From: a virus | Virus record (IMG/VR): IMGVR_UViG_3300042866_002779 | Location: 1 to 47,712 of that record | Length of the DNA stretch: 47,712 nt | Direction: 5' to 3' (one strand) | Shown here: positions 24,047 through 31,233 of the stretch, in pieces | How positions within the stretch are numbered: the stretch's first letter is position 1 | How the letters are laid out: each line of letters begins with the position of its first letter | Translations under genes and position numbers: made by a program | Notes under the pieces: model-generated | Databases searched by the model: none | Told to the model about the DNA's origin: nothing | The model's input: the letters and a program-made list of their open reading frames with translations, nothing else

Positions 24047-24783
24047 AAAAACCAGACTTGGTCAAGAAGCTTGACGCACTTGCAATTGCGCGTGAAATGG
24101 GTTGCTCTGGGGCGCACAAGGATAAAGATGGCAACTGGATGCCATGTGCATCAATGGGTGAGCTTGAGCGTCTATCAAATATTGCTGAAACAAGTAAATG
24201 GAGAACCGTTGTTGCCGGAGAAAGAAAAGCTGCCGGAAGAAGCACTGGAAAGAAAAAGAAAAAACGAAGAATAGATAATTGGGAAAACTTGAACGAGATG
24301 CCGATTCGAGGAATAGAAACAATCGACGGCGGTGGATTGGTATCTGGGAATTTTGCTGGAAAAGCGGAATCTAGTCCATGTTGGCCTGGATACAAACAGG
24401 TTGGAATGAAACCTGGGAAAAATGGGAGCATGGTCCCAAACTGTGTCCCGGTAAGCGGCAAAGCTCTTCAGGGCCCTCAATACGTAAGGGAAGATGACAC
24501 AGATGTGTTCATGGACCCAGACTCAGCTCGGTCAAGAGCTAGGCAAATTGGTTGCATTGGCGTAAGCAGGAGAGTTAGCAAAAACGGAAGAACAGTTTGG
24601 ATGCCTTGCACAAATATGACCGATTACGCAAATAGAACCGGCTCAACTTCGCTGGGAAGAAGAAATGCGGAGAGAACCAGAAGCCGAGAAATAATGAACG
24701 CCGTTCGTACTGTTTTTCGTTCCGGTGGCAAGAGCAACTTAAAGAAAAAGCACGCAATTTCTGAGGAACTCAGTCAAAAATAA
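24043..24783 (+). CDS. Protein with duplicated GC-G...WMPC motif, 246 residues
   Basis: The function is unknown. The protein has an internal duplication: AREMGCSGAH, DGNWMPCASM near residue 30, and ARQIGCIGVS, RTVWMPCTNM near residue 180. Each unit thus has a GCxG and a WMPC cysteine. Between them is a third Cys pair in SPCWPGYKQVGMKPGKNG and VPNCVPV. Spacing suggests small metal-binding or disulfide-bonded beta units. A Lys/Arg-rich stretch (GRSTGKKKKKRRI) lies between. It is the last gene before the capsid gene and overlaps the previous one by ATGA. A virion role is likely by position only. Confidence 0.65.
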   Translation: MKKPDLVKKLDALAIAREMGCSGAHKDKDGNWMPCASMGELERLSNIAETSKWRTVVAGERKAAGRSTGKKKKKRRIDNWENLNEMPIRGIETIDGGGLVSGNFAGKAESSPCWPGYKQVGMKPGKNGSMVPNCVPVSGKALQGPQYVREDDTDVFMDPDSARSRARQIGCIGVSRRVSKNGRTVWMPCTNMTDYANRTGSTSLGRRNAERTRSREIMNAVRTVFRSGGKSNLKKKHAISEELSQK

Positions 24784-24799
24784 ATAGCAATTACTATTT
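24782..24799 (+). terminator. AT-rich hairpin after the head operon
   Basis: AAATAG, a 6-base loop and CTATTT form a short stem starting at the stop codon of the preceding gene. It shares the ACTATTT/AAATAG sequence with the hairpin after the portal gene. There is no T tract directly behind it, so termination is doubtful. Confidence 0.25.
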
Positions 24800-24826
24800 A
24801 CACACTTTTGTATAAAACTTTATTAG

Positions 24827-24866
24827 TTGCACTAAAGAATGTAAACCATCTGTTATTTTTGATATT
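24827..24866 (+). promoter_or_regulatory. Possible capsid gene promoter
   Basis: TTGCAC (24827-24832) is followed, 18 bases later, by TGTTAT (24851-24856), and by GATATT (24861-24866). Capsid genes often have their own strong promoter, and the 158-base gap before this one contains no gene. The TTGCAC box recurs before polyprotein 1. Confidence 0.35.
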
Positions 24867-24879
24867 ACGAGGGCTGGGT

Positions 24880-24903
24880 GCTTACCTAAGCCACGACGTA
24901 AGC
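24880..24903 (+). promoter_or_regulatory. Hairpin in the capsid gene 5' leader
   Basis: GCTTAC and GTAAGC form a 6-bp stem with a 12-base loop about 40 bases before the capsid ATG. If transcription starts at the promoter upstream, this would be an mRNA leader hairpin, possibly stabilising the message. A GGAG ribosome-binding site (24932-24935) follows. Confidence 0.3.
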
Positions 24904-24941
24904 AGTAATTCAACCCTTCAAATTCCAATACGGAGCAAATC

Positions 24942-26291
24942 ATGTCACAAGACAAAGCAAGAATTGAAGAGCTGCAGTCAGCTCTTCGCACCAAAATGGC
25001 AGACAATAAAGCCATTGCGGACTCATTCAAAATCGAGGAAGGCACAGTAGTTGTTTCTTCTGAGCAGAAGTCAGCATTCGACAAGAACATGCAGGACATT
25101 AAGTCAATTAAGTCACTGCTTGCTGACCTTCAGACAATGGGCGATGTTGACTCATGGTCATCACAGCCACAGGGAGAAGCAGTAGCTTCAAGCTATGCTG
25201 CAGCAGCTGCAGACCTCAGTCAATTGAGCTCACGCGAAATCAAGTCAATCGGTCAAATGTTTATCGAGTCACCTGAGTTCAAGACACTCAATGGTGGCCG
25301 TAACGGCGCAAACATGGTTGCACCATGGCAAGTTGCTGCTTCATTGACCGCTTACAACGTAAAGGACGTTTACTCAGCATTGCCAACAACGGCAGTTACC
25401 GACAGCCGCCTCGGCAGCTTCGGAAACGTTCAGCGCGATGCCATGGTTCTTCCTCCAATGCGTACAAAGCGTGTTCGCGACCTGTTCCCAGTTCGCAGAA
25501 CATCTGCAGCAGTAATCGAATACTTCCGTCAGCTTGGCTTCACCACGCTGCAGGCAGGTCATGGAACAAACTCGGCATCTTCAGTTGCTGAGCGTTCTGG
25601 TGGCAACTTCGGTATCAAGCCGCAGTCATCGTTCGCATTCGTTGGTGAGCAGGCTCCTGTTCGCACATTGGCACACTGGGAAGCTGCACACCGCAACGTC
25701 CTCGCCGATGAGCCACAGCTACGTTCAATCATCGACAACGAACTCATGTACGGTCTGCGTCTCCTAGAAGACTCGCAGATTTTGAATGGCGATGGAACTG
25801 GCGAAAACCTTCTTGGTGTTCTCCAGACTCCAAACATTCAGGAGTACGCATGGTCAGACGGTGCAACCTCACCAGTTGCAGACACAAAGGCTGATGCAAT
25901 TCGTCGTGCCGCAACCCTCTCGTTCCTTGCTTACTACGAGCCATCCGGCATCGTGTTGCACCCGAACGACTGGGAAGACATCGAATTGACAAAAGACCAG
26001 CAGGGTCAGTACCTCGTTGCAGTTTCGGTTGCAATGGGTGGCGAGCCACGCGTTTGGAGAATGCCAGTCGTTGACACCCCGGCAATTGCTGAGGGAACAG
26101 CCCTGGTCGGTGCATTCGGTACCGGTGCTCAGCTGTACGACAGAGAAGAGGCTTCAATCCGAATTTCGGAACAGCACTCAGACTTCTTCGTGCGCAACGC
26201 AATCGTCATCTTGGCCGAGCAGAGACTCGCCCTTGCTGTCAAGCGTCCAGAAGCATTCGTCAAAGTTGACTTCGACGGAGAGCCAAGCTGA
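24942..26291 (+). CDS. HK97-family major capsid protein
   Basis: This 449-residue protein forms the icosahedral shell. The N-terminal 95 residues are charged and helical, as expected for a delta (scaffold) domain. A motif QLSSREIK at 94-101 then precedes the mature-like part. Typical HK97 segments follow: the E-loop region (DAMVLPPMRTKRVRDLFPV), FGIKPQSSFAF, the spine helix region LADEPQLRSIIDNELMYGLRLLED, ILNGDGTGENLLGVL, GIVLHPNDWEDI, GEPRVWRMPVVDTP and RISEQHSDFFVRNAI. HK97 gp5 loses about the first 103 residues to its protease, so a cut near residue 97 fits well. The gene has its own promoter candidate and terminator, which fits high expression. Confidence 0.96.
   Translation: MSQDKARIEELQSALRTKMADNKAIADSFKIEEGTVVVSSEQKSAFDKNMQDIKSIKSLLADLQTMGDVDSWSSQPQGEAVASSYAAAAADLSQLSSREIKSIGQMFIESPEFKTLNGGRNGANMVAPWQVAASLTAYNVKDVYSALPTTAVTDSRLGSFGNVQRDAMVLPPMRTKRVRDLFPVRRTSAAVIEYFRQLGFTTLQAGHGTNSASSVAERSGGNFGIKPQSSFAFVGEQAPVRTLAHWEAAHRNVLADEPQLRSIIDNELMYGLRLLEDSQILNGDGTGENLLGVLQTPNIQEYAWSDGATSPVADTKADAIRRAATLSFLAYYEPSGIVLHPNDWEDIELTKDQQGQYLVAVSVAMGGEPRVWRMPVVDTPAIAEGTALVGAFGTGAQLYDREEASIRISEQHSDFFVRNAIVILAEQRLALAVKRPEAFVKVDFDGEPS
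25221..25235 (+). other. Candidate prohead protease cleavage site in the capsid protein
   Basis: Codons for Gln94-Leu95-Ser96-Ser97-Arg98. This is the same LSS(G/R/D) pattern that separates domains in the three polyproteins, and it lies where the delta domain should end. Cleavage is inferred, not seen. Confidence 0.6.
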
Positions 26292-26328
26292 TTAATCCAA
26301 TAACTGGTTATCCAGTTTGAGTTGAAAT

Positions 26329-26380
26329 AACCCCCGGGAGTAATCGTGAAAACGGTGAAACCGGGGGTTGTTTCTTTTAT
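26329..26380 (+). terminator. Rho-independent terminator after the capsid gene
   Basis: AACCCCCGG (26329-26337) pairs perfectly with CCGGGGGTT (26361-26369) around a 23-base loop, followed by a T-rich tract (TGTTTCTTTTA). This is the strongest intrinsic terminator in the window and would cap transcription of the capsid gene. Confidence 0.85.
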
Positions 26381-26420
26381 AGTTTCATATCTGTGCGAAA
26401 ATTGAACCATGGAAGATGCG

Positions 26421-27824
26421 ATGTCACAAATCAAAAGCGATGAAGAACTTTTTGCCGAATTAGAGCAAATAGCGAACAATATCCAAGAACAAGATGAGCT
26501 CGAGCAGCTAATTGATGAAACGCTAATCGAACTTAAATCAGAAGATTTCATGCCAATATTCGATGAGTATTACGGTTCTAATCGTGTCGGTCAATTCGAA
26601 TTCCCATCCGAGGAACAAATCTCGGCAATTCCTGAATACATAAAAACAAAGGGCGGGAAAAAACCACTCAAAGACCCAAAGGGTGGTTTGACAGCTGCTG
26701 GTAGAGCGTTCTTCAAGAGAACAGAAGGCGCAAATCTAAAGCCAGGAGTAAGAGGCCCAGCTGATACACCGGAAAAAATGCGTCGCAAGGGTTCATTCCT
26801 TACTAGATTTTTCACCAACCCACGTGGACCAATGAAAGACGAAAAAGGAAGAGCAACAAGACTTGCTCTTTCTGCTGCAGCATGGGGGGAACCAGTTCCC
26901 AAAAATATGGAAGATGCAGCAGCGCTTGCTGCAAAAGGAAAAAGACTTCTTGAGCGTTACCAAAACTCAAAGAAGAAGTCAGATGAACTTGAAGATTATG
27001 AGTACAAAGCCGCTCTTGGAATGTCAATTGGCCAACGCGCTGGCGGCGCTGCTCCTACCGGAACAAATCCAGCAGAAGCCGTAGACCACGACAGCGATGG
27101 AATGATTTTCGATGGCACTCCACAAGAGCAAAGAAAACCATATCAACGCTCAAGCGATGCGAACTATGAAGCGCAGAGAAGAAAATTTGTTCGTCAGCAG
27201 CTAAAGCTTCAGGGAATAAAAATGAATCGACGCGTTGAGGATAGAAGCAAGGAAGAAAGAGATGCTCGTGCAAGAGCTAGAGCAGCTTTCGACAAGGTTC
27301 TAAGAGGGGCAGATGGTAAGCCATCTGCTGACGGTCTTCCAAAGGGACCGTCATCACCTCCGGGACAGAAGCCATCTCCTTCAAAACCACGTGACCAGAA
27401 GCCTGCAGATAGGTATCCAGACCCGCCAAAGAAATACCCACCAGGGCAAAAGCCGTCACCATCCAAACCAAGGGACCAGAAGCCTGCCGACAGGTATCCA
27501 AGTCCAGGGAAAAAGTATCCTCCTGGGCAAAAACCGGAGCCAAAAGATACCAAGCCAGCCGACAGATACCCAAGCCCAAGTAGGCCTCAACCAAGCAAGC
27601 CAGCAGACCGTATTCCGAGTCCTGGAAAGAAGTACCCACCAGGACAAAAGCCAAATCCTGGAACTCCTTCATCAAAAAGACCAGGAGCTGATAGGCCACA
27701 GCCACCAACAATCGCACCAGGTCCGCGAGTAGAAAAGAAGCCAGAAACAGGACGCGTTATGGGTCCCAAGTTCCCGGGCCAAGATGCGATAATGAATCGC
27801 CTAAATCCAAAGAACAGCAAGTAG
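26421..27824 (+). CDS. DUF6321-like protein with Pro-rich tandem repeats
   Basis: The start at 26421 is chosen because GGAAG lies 5 bases before it; an ATG at 26409 in the same frame is the alternative. After an acidic helical start, the central block GGLTAAGRAFFKRTEGANLK, KMRRKGSFLTRFFTNPRGPM and RLALSAAAWGEPVP is the signature of DUF6321, a phage-associated family of unknown function. A Ca-loop-like DHDSDGMIFDGT follows. The last 160 residues are Pro/Lys-rich repeats built on YPPGQKPSPSKP and QKPADRYPSPGK (nt 27357-27662). Such repeats suggest an extended surface or linker, perhaps binding nucleic acid or capsid. It is transcribed after the capsid terminator, possibly from a TATAGT box near 26378. 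Confidence 0.75.
   Translation: MSQIKSDEELFAELEQIANNIQEQDELEQLIDETLIELKSEDFMPIFDEYYGSNRVGQFEFPSEEQISAIPEYIKTKGGKKPLKDPKGGLTAAGRAFFKRTEGANLKPGVRGPADTPEKMRRKGSFLTRFFTNPRGPMKDEKGRATRLALSAAAWGEPVPKNMEDAAALAAKGKRLLERYQNSKKKSDELEDYEYKAALGMSIGQRAGGAAPTGTNPAEAVDHDSDGMIFDGTPQEQRKPYQRSSDANYEAQRRKFVRQQLKLQGIKMNRRVEDRSKEERDARARARAAFDKVLRGADGKPSADGLPKGPSSPPGQKPSPSKPRDQKPADRYPDPPKKYPPGQKPSPSKPRDQKPADRYPSPGKKYPPGQKPEPKDTKPADRYPSPSRPQPSKPADRIPSPGKKYPPGQKPNPGTPSSKRPGADRPQPPTIAPGPRVEKKPETGRVMGPKFPGQDAIMNRLNPKNSK
27357..27662 (+). repeat. Tandem repeats encoding Pro-rich units
   Basis: About four degenerate units of roughly 27 codons encode PPGQKP, KPADRYPSPG and KKY. The third unit is longer and divergent. 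The repeats are in frame within the DUF6321-like gene and vary at third codon positions, so they are not a recent duplication. Confidence 0.75.
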
Positions 27825-27836
27825 GGATAACTTGTC

Positions 27837-28238
27837 GTGGAACGATTCTGGTATGGGGCAACGGTACTCAATGTAATTGATGGAGACACGGTCGACCTAA
27901 TGATTGACCTTGGATTTAGTGTCCATCATAAAATTCGTGTTCGTCTATATGGCGTTAATACACCAGAGTCACGCACTAAAGACCTTAAGGAAAAAGAACT
28001 TGGGCTTAAGGCAAAGTCTTTTACCAAGGACTGGCTTGATGGTCATAAATGGGTTTTTGTAAACACTATTCCAGACAAAAATGATAAATATGGAAGAGTT
28101 TTGGCAAGAATTTACTCATCAGACAAAATAGATGACCCCACAACTGCTTGTTTAAACAAAGACATTATCCAATCTGGTTTTGCTCGTGAATATTTTGGTG
28201 TGGGTGACAAAACCTGGAATGAATTCAAGACAAAATGA
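27837..28238 (+). CDS. Staphylococcal-nuclease-like thermonuclease
   Basis: This 133-residue protein starts at a GTG 13 bases after the previous gene. It has the SNase fold signatures: VIDGDTVDL (Asp17), RVRLYGVNTPES with Arg36 and Glu44 in the spacing of catalytic Arg35 and Glu43, and KYGRVLARIY with Arg87. The position equivalent to calcium ligand Asp40 is Asn41, which could lower activity. No signal peptide is visible, so it acts in the cytoplasm, in the virion or after lysis. It overlaps the following lipoprotein gene by ATGA. Possible roles are host DNA degradation or DNA processing. Confidence 0.85.
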   Translation: MERFWYGATVLNVIDGDTVDLMIDLGFSVHHKIRVRLYGVNTPESRTKDLKEKELGLKAKSFTKDWLDGHKWVFVNTIPDKNDKYGRVLARIYSSDKIDDPTTACLNKDIIQSGFAREYFGVGDKTWNEFKTK

Positions 28239-28453
28239 AAAGGTTAATTCTTGTTTCTGCACTTCTTATTGCTTCTTGCGGTTATGACGGTAAGTACCGA
28301 TATAAATGTCAAGACCCTGAAAACTGGGGCAAGAGTGAATGTAAGCCGCCAATATGCGAGGTAGATGGAGCGTGCACAAAAACGCTGCTTGGATGGGACC
28401 CGAACGAAACAAGCGTAGATACGATTTCACCAGAGGTAACAACGGCGCCATGA
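28235..28453 (+). CDS. Small lipoprotein, 72 residues
   Basis: The N-terminus MKRLILVSALLIASC is a signal peptide with a lipobox (LIAS before Cys15), so the mature protein should be a membrane-anchored lipoprotein. Four more cysteines follow in a short hydrophilic part, probably forming disulfides. The tail is Thr/Pro-rich. It overlaps both neighbours by ATGA. Phage lipoproteins in such places often act in superinfection exclusion or lysis, but nothing specific is visible here. Confidence 0.75.
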   Translation: MKRLILVSALLIASCGYDGKYRYKCQDPENWGKSECKPPICEVDGACTKTLLGWDPNETSVDTISPEVTTAP

Positions 28454-28980
28454 AAATAGAACATTTAAGAATCGGTGATAAAGGACCTGCGGGTGGAGTT
28501 ATTTTTATCAATCCGACCACACATGGAAATACTACTGGTTTGTGGTTTGAAGCAGGTCCATGCAGAAATCCCGATTTCGTCCAAATATCCTGGTCTTCTG
28601 GATACGGAGATTCTGGTGCTTCGGGAAACAAAATTGGCACAGGAGAGAGCAACACAAAACTTATTGCGTCAATGAGTGGAAATACAAAAGACAACTGCGC
28701 AGCAGCATATTGCACTAGTTATTCATGGAATGGATTTGCAGATTGGTTCCTGCCTTCCGATGACGAGATGGCCCAGCTATACGCCCATCGAGACATGGTT
28801 GGAGGCTTTGATGATGGTAGCGCATACTGGAGTTCAACCCAAGGTGTTCCAGGAATGAACTTCACATACGAAACCGCACATGTGCAGATTTTTGGTGCTA
28901 GTGGGTCTAGTGGCTACAACGTTAGTAAGGACCAATTGTACTTTGTGCGCCCAGTCCGTTCTTTTTCCAACCTTGATTAA
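28450..28980 (+). CDS. DUF1566 (Lcl C-terminal)-like protein, 176 residues
   Basis: The start at 28450 is preferred over an upstream ATG at 28354 because it gives an ATGA overlap with the lipoprotein gene and begins just before the domain. The pattern GDKGPAGGVIFIN, GTGESNTKLI, SWNGFADWFLPSDDEM, YWSSTQG and YFVRPVRSF is typical of DUF1566-like domains in bacterial surface and phage proteins. Two cysteines (AAAYC, GPC) may pair. There is no signal peptide of its own. It could be a tail-tip or decoration protein or a partner of the lipoprotein; this is not resolvable from sequence. Confidence 0.75.
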   Translation: MKIEHLRIGDKGPAGGVIFINPTTHGNTTGLWFEAGPCRNPDFVQISWSSGYGDSGASGNKIGTGESNTKLIASMSGNTKDNCAAAYCTSYSWNGFADWFLPSDDEMAQLYAHRDMVGGFDDGSAYWSSTQGVPGMNFTYETAHVQIFGASGSSGYNVSKDQLYFVRPVRSFSNLD

Positions 28981-29000
28981 TCAGGAGGGTTAATTAAAAT

Positions 29001-29288
29001 ATGAAACCACGACTCACACCAGCGGACCTTGATGCTCGTCTTAAGTTTGTTGTTGGGTGCGTACTTGCTGCAGTTTTAACACTAACAACTATAGGTGTTT
29101 TGTACGCTCTCGTATTCGTTACGCAGCCGATAGGGGCTCAAGCAGAAAACGATAAAATGTTTTTTAGCGTGCTTTCGAGCGTCGCGACTTTCATAACTGG
29201 AACACTTGCAGGACTGATGATTTCCACTGGAAGAAATGCTGAAGACAAAAACGGCAATGGCATCCCAGATAGCGAGGAGCAACTGTGA
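29001..29288 (+). CDS. Holin-like small membrane protein, 95 residues
   Basis: An AGGAGG ribosome-binding site (28983-28988) precedes the ATG. Two hydrophobic segments are visible: about residues 15-41 (FVVGCVLAAVLTLTTIGVLY...) and 55-75 (FFSVLSSVATFITGTLAGLM). A hydrophilic tail follows with a Ca-loop-like DKNGNGIPD. Size and topology fit a holin, the protein that opens the cell membrane at lysis, but no endolysin is adjacent, so the call is tentative. It overlaps the next gene by GTGA. Confidence 0.55.
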   Translation: MKPRLTPADLDARLKFVVGCVLAAVLTLTTIGVLYALVFVTQPIGAQAENDKMFFSVLSSVATFITGTLAGLMISTGRNAEDKNGNGIPDSEEQL

Positions 29289-29740
29289 AAAGTGAAACAT
29301 GGGGAACGTATGCAGGAAAAATAGTTGGATTCCGTTTCGAGACAAAGGCTGACCAAAAATCTAATAAATGCCCTGTGGCAACAACTGATATAGCAGTAAA
29401 TCTTCGTAATAGGAAAAAAGCGATTGATACAGCGATGTATGGACCACTAAATCCTGCTGAACCAAATGAAGAGTACTGGGCAAAATTGGCAAGTGAGTGG
29501 GACGTTGACGCGGATGACGCGAAAAAACAACTCTGTGGGAATTGTGCTGTATTTATTGTTTCGCCAAAAATGAAGGCATGCATCAATGAAGGTGTTACTG
29601 GTGGAGAACGTCAAGACGAATGGACGTCCATAGATGCGGCCGGCCAGCTTGGTTATTGCGAAGCATTTGATTTTAAGTGTGCATCAAAGAGAACATGCCG
29701 GGCATGGGTTACCGGCGGACCGATTACGGAGGATAAGTAA
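29285..29740 (+). CDS. Cys-rich, possibly metal-binding protein, 151 residues
   Basis: The start is a GTG overlapping the previous stop. The second half has six cysteines in a tight order: LCGNCAVF, MKACINEG, GYCEAFDFKC and KRTCRAWVTGGP. This pattern is seen in phage proteins of unknown function and resembles small Fe-S or zinc proteins. It has a similarity in style to the four-Cys motif in polyprotein 1 (CANCVFF...C...GKC). It is followed by a TAATG overlap to the next gene. Confidence 0.6.
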   Translation: MKSETWGTYAGKIVGFRFETKADQKSNKCPVATTDIAVNLRNRKKAIDTAMYGPLNPAEPNEEYWAKLASEWDVDADDAKKQLCGNCAVFIVSPKMKACINEGVTGGERQDEWTSIDAAGQLGYCEAFDFKCASKRTCRAWVTGGPITEDK

Positions 29741-30072
29741 TGGCTGGAGCACCCCCGAAGAAAAAAGTTGTTCGTGAGGAAAAGAACAGCGAAGAGATTG
29801 CATTTACAACTGCAAAAAACTCTGAATACAACATTTGCACTCCAATGCTTAATGCTGCGCACATAAGAATCACACATCCATTCACGCGCAAGGATATACA
29901 CCTAAGCACGAAGAGTCATGAGTTCTTTGCATTATTTAAGGACATGTCAGACAAGGGCCTTGGTGACCGACTGTTCATGGAACTCAGTCAATTCGGCGCG
30001 AACATAGATGAGAAGTGGTTCGAAGTTCTCCATGAAGCAAAGATTTACTGCGGACAAGAAACTGCGCAATGA
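29740..30072 (+). CDS. Unrecognised protein, 110 residues
   Basis: The start overlaps the upstream stop (TAATG) and the end overlaps the ferredoxin ATG, so it is part of the same operon. The start is Lys-rich (PPKKKVVREEK); the remainder is mixed alpha/beta with ICTPMLNAAHIRITHPFTRKD and a helical C-terminus ending in YCGQETAQ. I do not recognise a family. It may interact with the neighbouring Cys-rich or ferredoxin proteins, but that is only context. Confidence 0.6.
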   Translation: MAGAPPKKKVVREEKNSEEIAFTTAKNSEYNICTPMLNAAHIRITHPFTRKDIHLSTKSHEFFALFKDMSDKGLGDRLFMELSQFGANIDEKWFEVLHEAKIYCGQETAQ

Positions 30073-30314
30073 GAGTATGGATTGACCAAGACTTATGTAC
30101 TGGAGATGGTCTTTGCGCGGAGATAGCCCCAGATGTTTTTCATATGATGCCAGACGGTCTTGCGTATGTGCGCGAAGGGGACAAGATTTATGCGGCCGCT
30201 GTGGGGAACCCAGAAGGCGCAGCTGGCTTAGCATCTTTCGCAGACGACAGGCTTGAAGACGTAATAGAAGCTGCCGAAGAGTGCCCTGGGGAATGTATCT
30301 TTATTGAAAGCTAG
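30069..30314 (+). CDS. [3Fe-4S]-type ferredoxin
   Basis: This 81-residue protein has the layout of actinobacterial 3Fe-4S ferredoxins, the electron donors of cytochrome P450 and similar enzymes: VWIDQDLCTGDGLC (Cys10, Cys16), APDVF, and a C-terminal ECPGECI (Cys72, Cys76). It should be a soluble one-electron carrier. A host reductase would be needed, as none is encoded here. A partner within the phage could be the class II ribonucleotide reductase or the Cys-rich protein two genes upstream; both are speculative. It overlaps the previous gene by ATGA. Confidence 0.85.
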   Translation: MRVWIDQDLCTGDGLCAEIAPDVFHMMPDGLAYVREGDKIYAAAVGNPEGAAGLASFADDRLEDVIEAAEECPGECIFIES

Positions 30315-30319
30315 CCCCC

Positions 30320-30484
30320 TTATGGGAGAAGCATCTTTTCGCGCTCGAATTCATTCCACTCGCGGAATGTGCCGCCCTGGCCATAGCCGGTGTACTGGTC
30401 TATCGACCTAGCTAGAAAAATGTGAAATGTTCCGGCAACAAGGCTCAAAAACCCAAGTATTATCAGTGCTGTCATGGCAATCAT
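30320..30484 (-). CDS. Small membrane protein, 54 residues
   Basis: A short minus-strand frame reads MIAMTALIIL, then GFLSLVAGTFHIFLA and a soluble tail with a Tyr/Gly-rich stretch (YTGYGQGGTF) and a charged helix. It has one clear membrane segment near the N-terminus. An internal ATG at 30475 is an alternative start. No clear ribosome-binding site is seen. It fills the 237-base gap between the ferredoxin and MazG genes, convergent with the first and divergent from the second, and is supported by composition only. Confidence 0.45.
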   Translation of the reverse strand: MIAMTALIILGFLSLVAGTFHIFLARSIDQYTGYGQGGTFREWNEFEREKMLLP

Positions 30485-30551
30485 TATTACATTGCAATCA
30501 CTAAAATGAATACAACAAAGTTAAGTATCACAAAAATAGATAGGCCTCATC

Positions 30552-30878
30552 ATGAATTTTAACGACTACCAACATCGAACCAGCTCTACTGCAATCTACC
30601 CAGAGGGCAAAGCACTCGAATACTTAGCTCTTGGTCTCTGCTCCGAGGCTGGGGAAGTAGCGGGAAAACTAAAGAAAGTCATTCGTGATTATGATTCACA
30701 CCTGACGGAAGAAAAGCGGTTTGAATTAGCATCAGAGCTAGGGGATGTTCTTTGGTATGTTTCTCAATTAGCGCTTGAGCTAAATGTCACGCTGGATAAT
30801 GTAGCTCATGAGAATCTTGCGAAACTTGCCGACAGGAAAGAGCGTGGGGCGATAAGTGGGAGTGGTGATTTTAGGTGA
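30552..30878 (+). CDS. MazG-like nucleotide pyrophosphohydrolase
   Basis: This 108-residue all-helical protein has the MazG-type metal sites: SEAGEV (Glu32, Glu35) and SELGDVLWYV (Glu62, Asp65). Enzymes of this family hydrolyse nucleoside triphosphates to monophosphates and pyrophosphate. In phages they are thought to tune nucleotide or (p)ppGpp pools. This fits the ThyX and ribonucleotide reductase genes nearby on the opposite strand. It overlaps the next small gene by GTGA. Confidence 0.88.
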   Translation: MNFNDYQHRTSSTAIYPEGKALEYLALGLCSEAGEVAGKLKKVIRDYDSHLTEEKRFELASELGDVLWYVSQLALELNVTLDNVAHENLAKLADRKERGAISGSGDFR

Positions 30879-31009
30879 TTGACATCAAGAAGGGCTGCCA
30901 GTTTGTTTCTGCAGTTATATTTGCTCCGGTAATAGTCGCGGTAATGCTAAAAACATTTCTCAGAATGAGAAAAGACCTGTCTATTCCCAATCGGGAGATG
31001 TACGAATAA
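30875..31009 (+). CDS. Small membrane protein, 44 residues
   Basis: A GTG start overlaps the MazG stop codon (GTGA), which suggests coupled translation. The sequence has one hydrophobic segment (FVSAVIFAPVIVAVML) followed by a basic stretch (KTFLRMRKD), an N-out or N-in single-pass membrane topology. Its 3' end overlaps the convergent minus-strand gene by 29 bases. Function unknown. Confidence 0.5.
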   Translation: MIDIKKGCQFVSAVIFAPVIVAVMLKTFLRMRKDLSIPNREMYE

Positions 31010-31232
31010 CTGGATTTCTGTCCAACATATCCTCGAGTGCCTGGTTCGGCGTGTCGCCAATACCAAAAAATTTTGAGTCGTCCGAATCCCAAAAATCCAG
31101 AGCGTCGCAGTCATCGCCGTCAATGTAGTCGTAATACCCCTGTGTGAGCTCTATGTCTCCGTGATACGCATACCACTCGCCGCCCTCATATGTCCCACCA
31201 TAACGAGATTGCCTTATCGTTATTGGATACAT
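30981..31232 (-). CDS. Acidic small phage protein, 83 residues
   Basis: The start at 31232 (MYPITIRQS) is chosen because it lies one base after the upstream stop (TAG-C-ATG), indicating coupling; a longer frame reaches 31283. The motif RYGGTYEGGEWYAYH is followed by a strongly acidic stretch rich in Asp and Tyr and a C-terminal helix QALEDMLDRNP. Similar small YGG-EGGEW proteins occur in actinophages, with no known function. Confidence 0.6.
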   Translation of the reverse strand: MYPITIRQSRYGGTYEGGEWYAYHGDIELTQGYYDYIDGDDCDALDFWDSDDSKFFGIGDTPNQALEDMLDRNPVIRTSPDWE

Positions 31233-31233
31233 G

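Noticed and set aside
27357-27662. Repeats as a CRISPR-like array.
   Set aside because: They are in-frame, degenerate codon repeats within a coding gene with no unique spacers.
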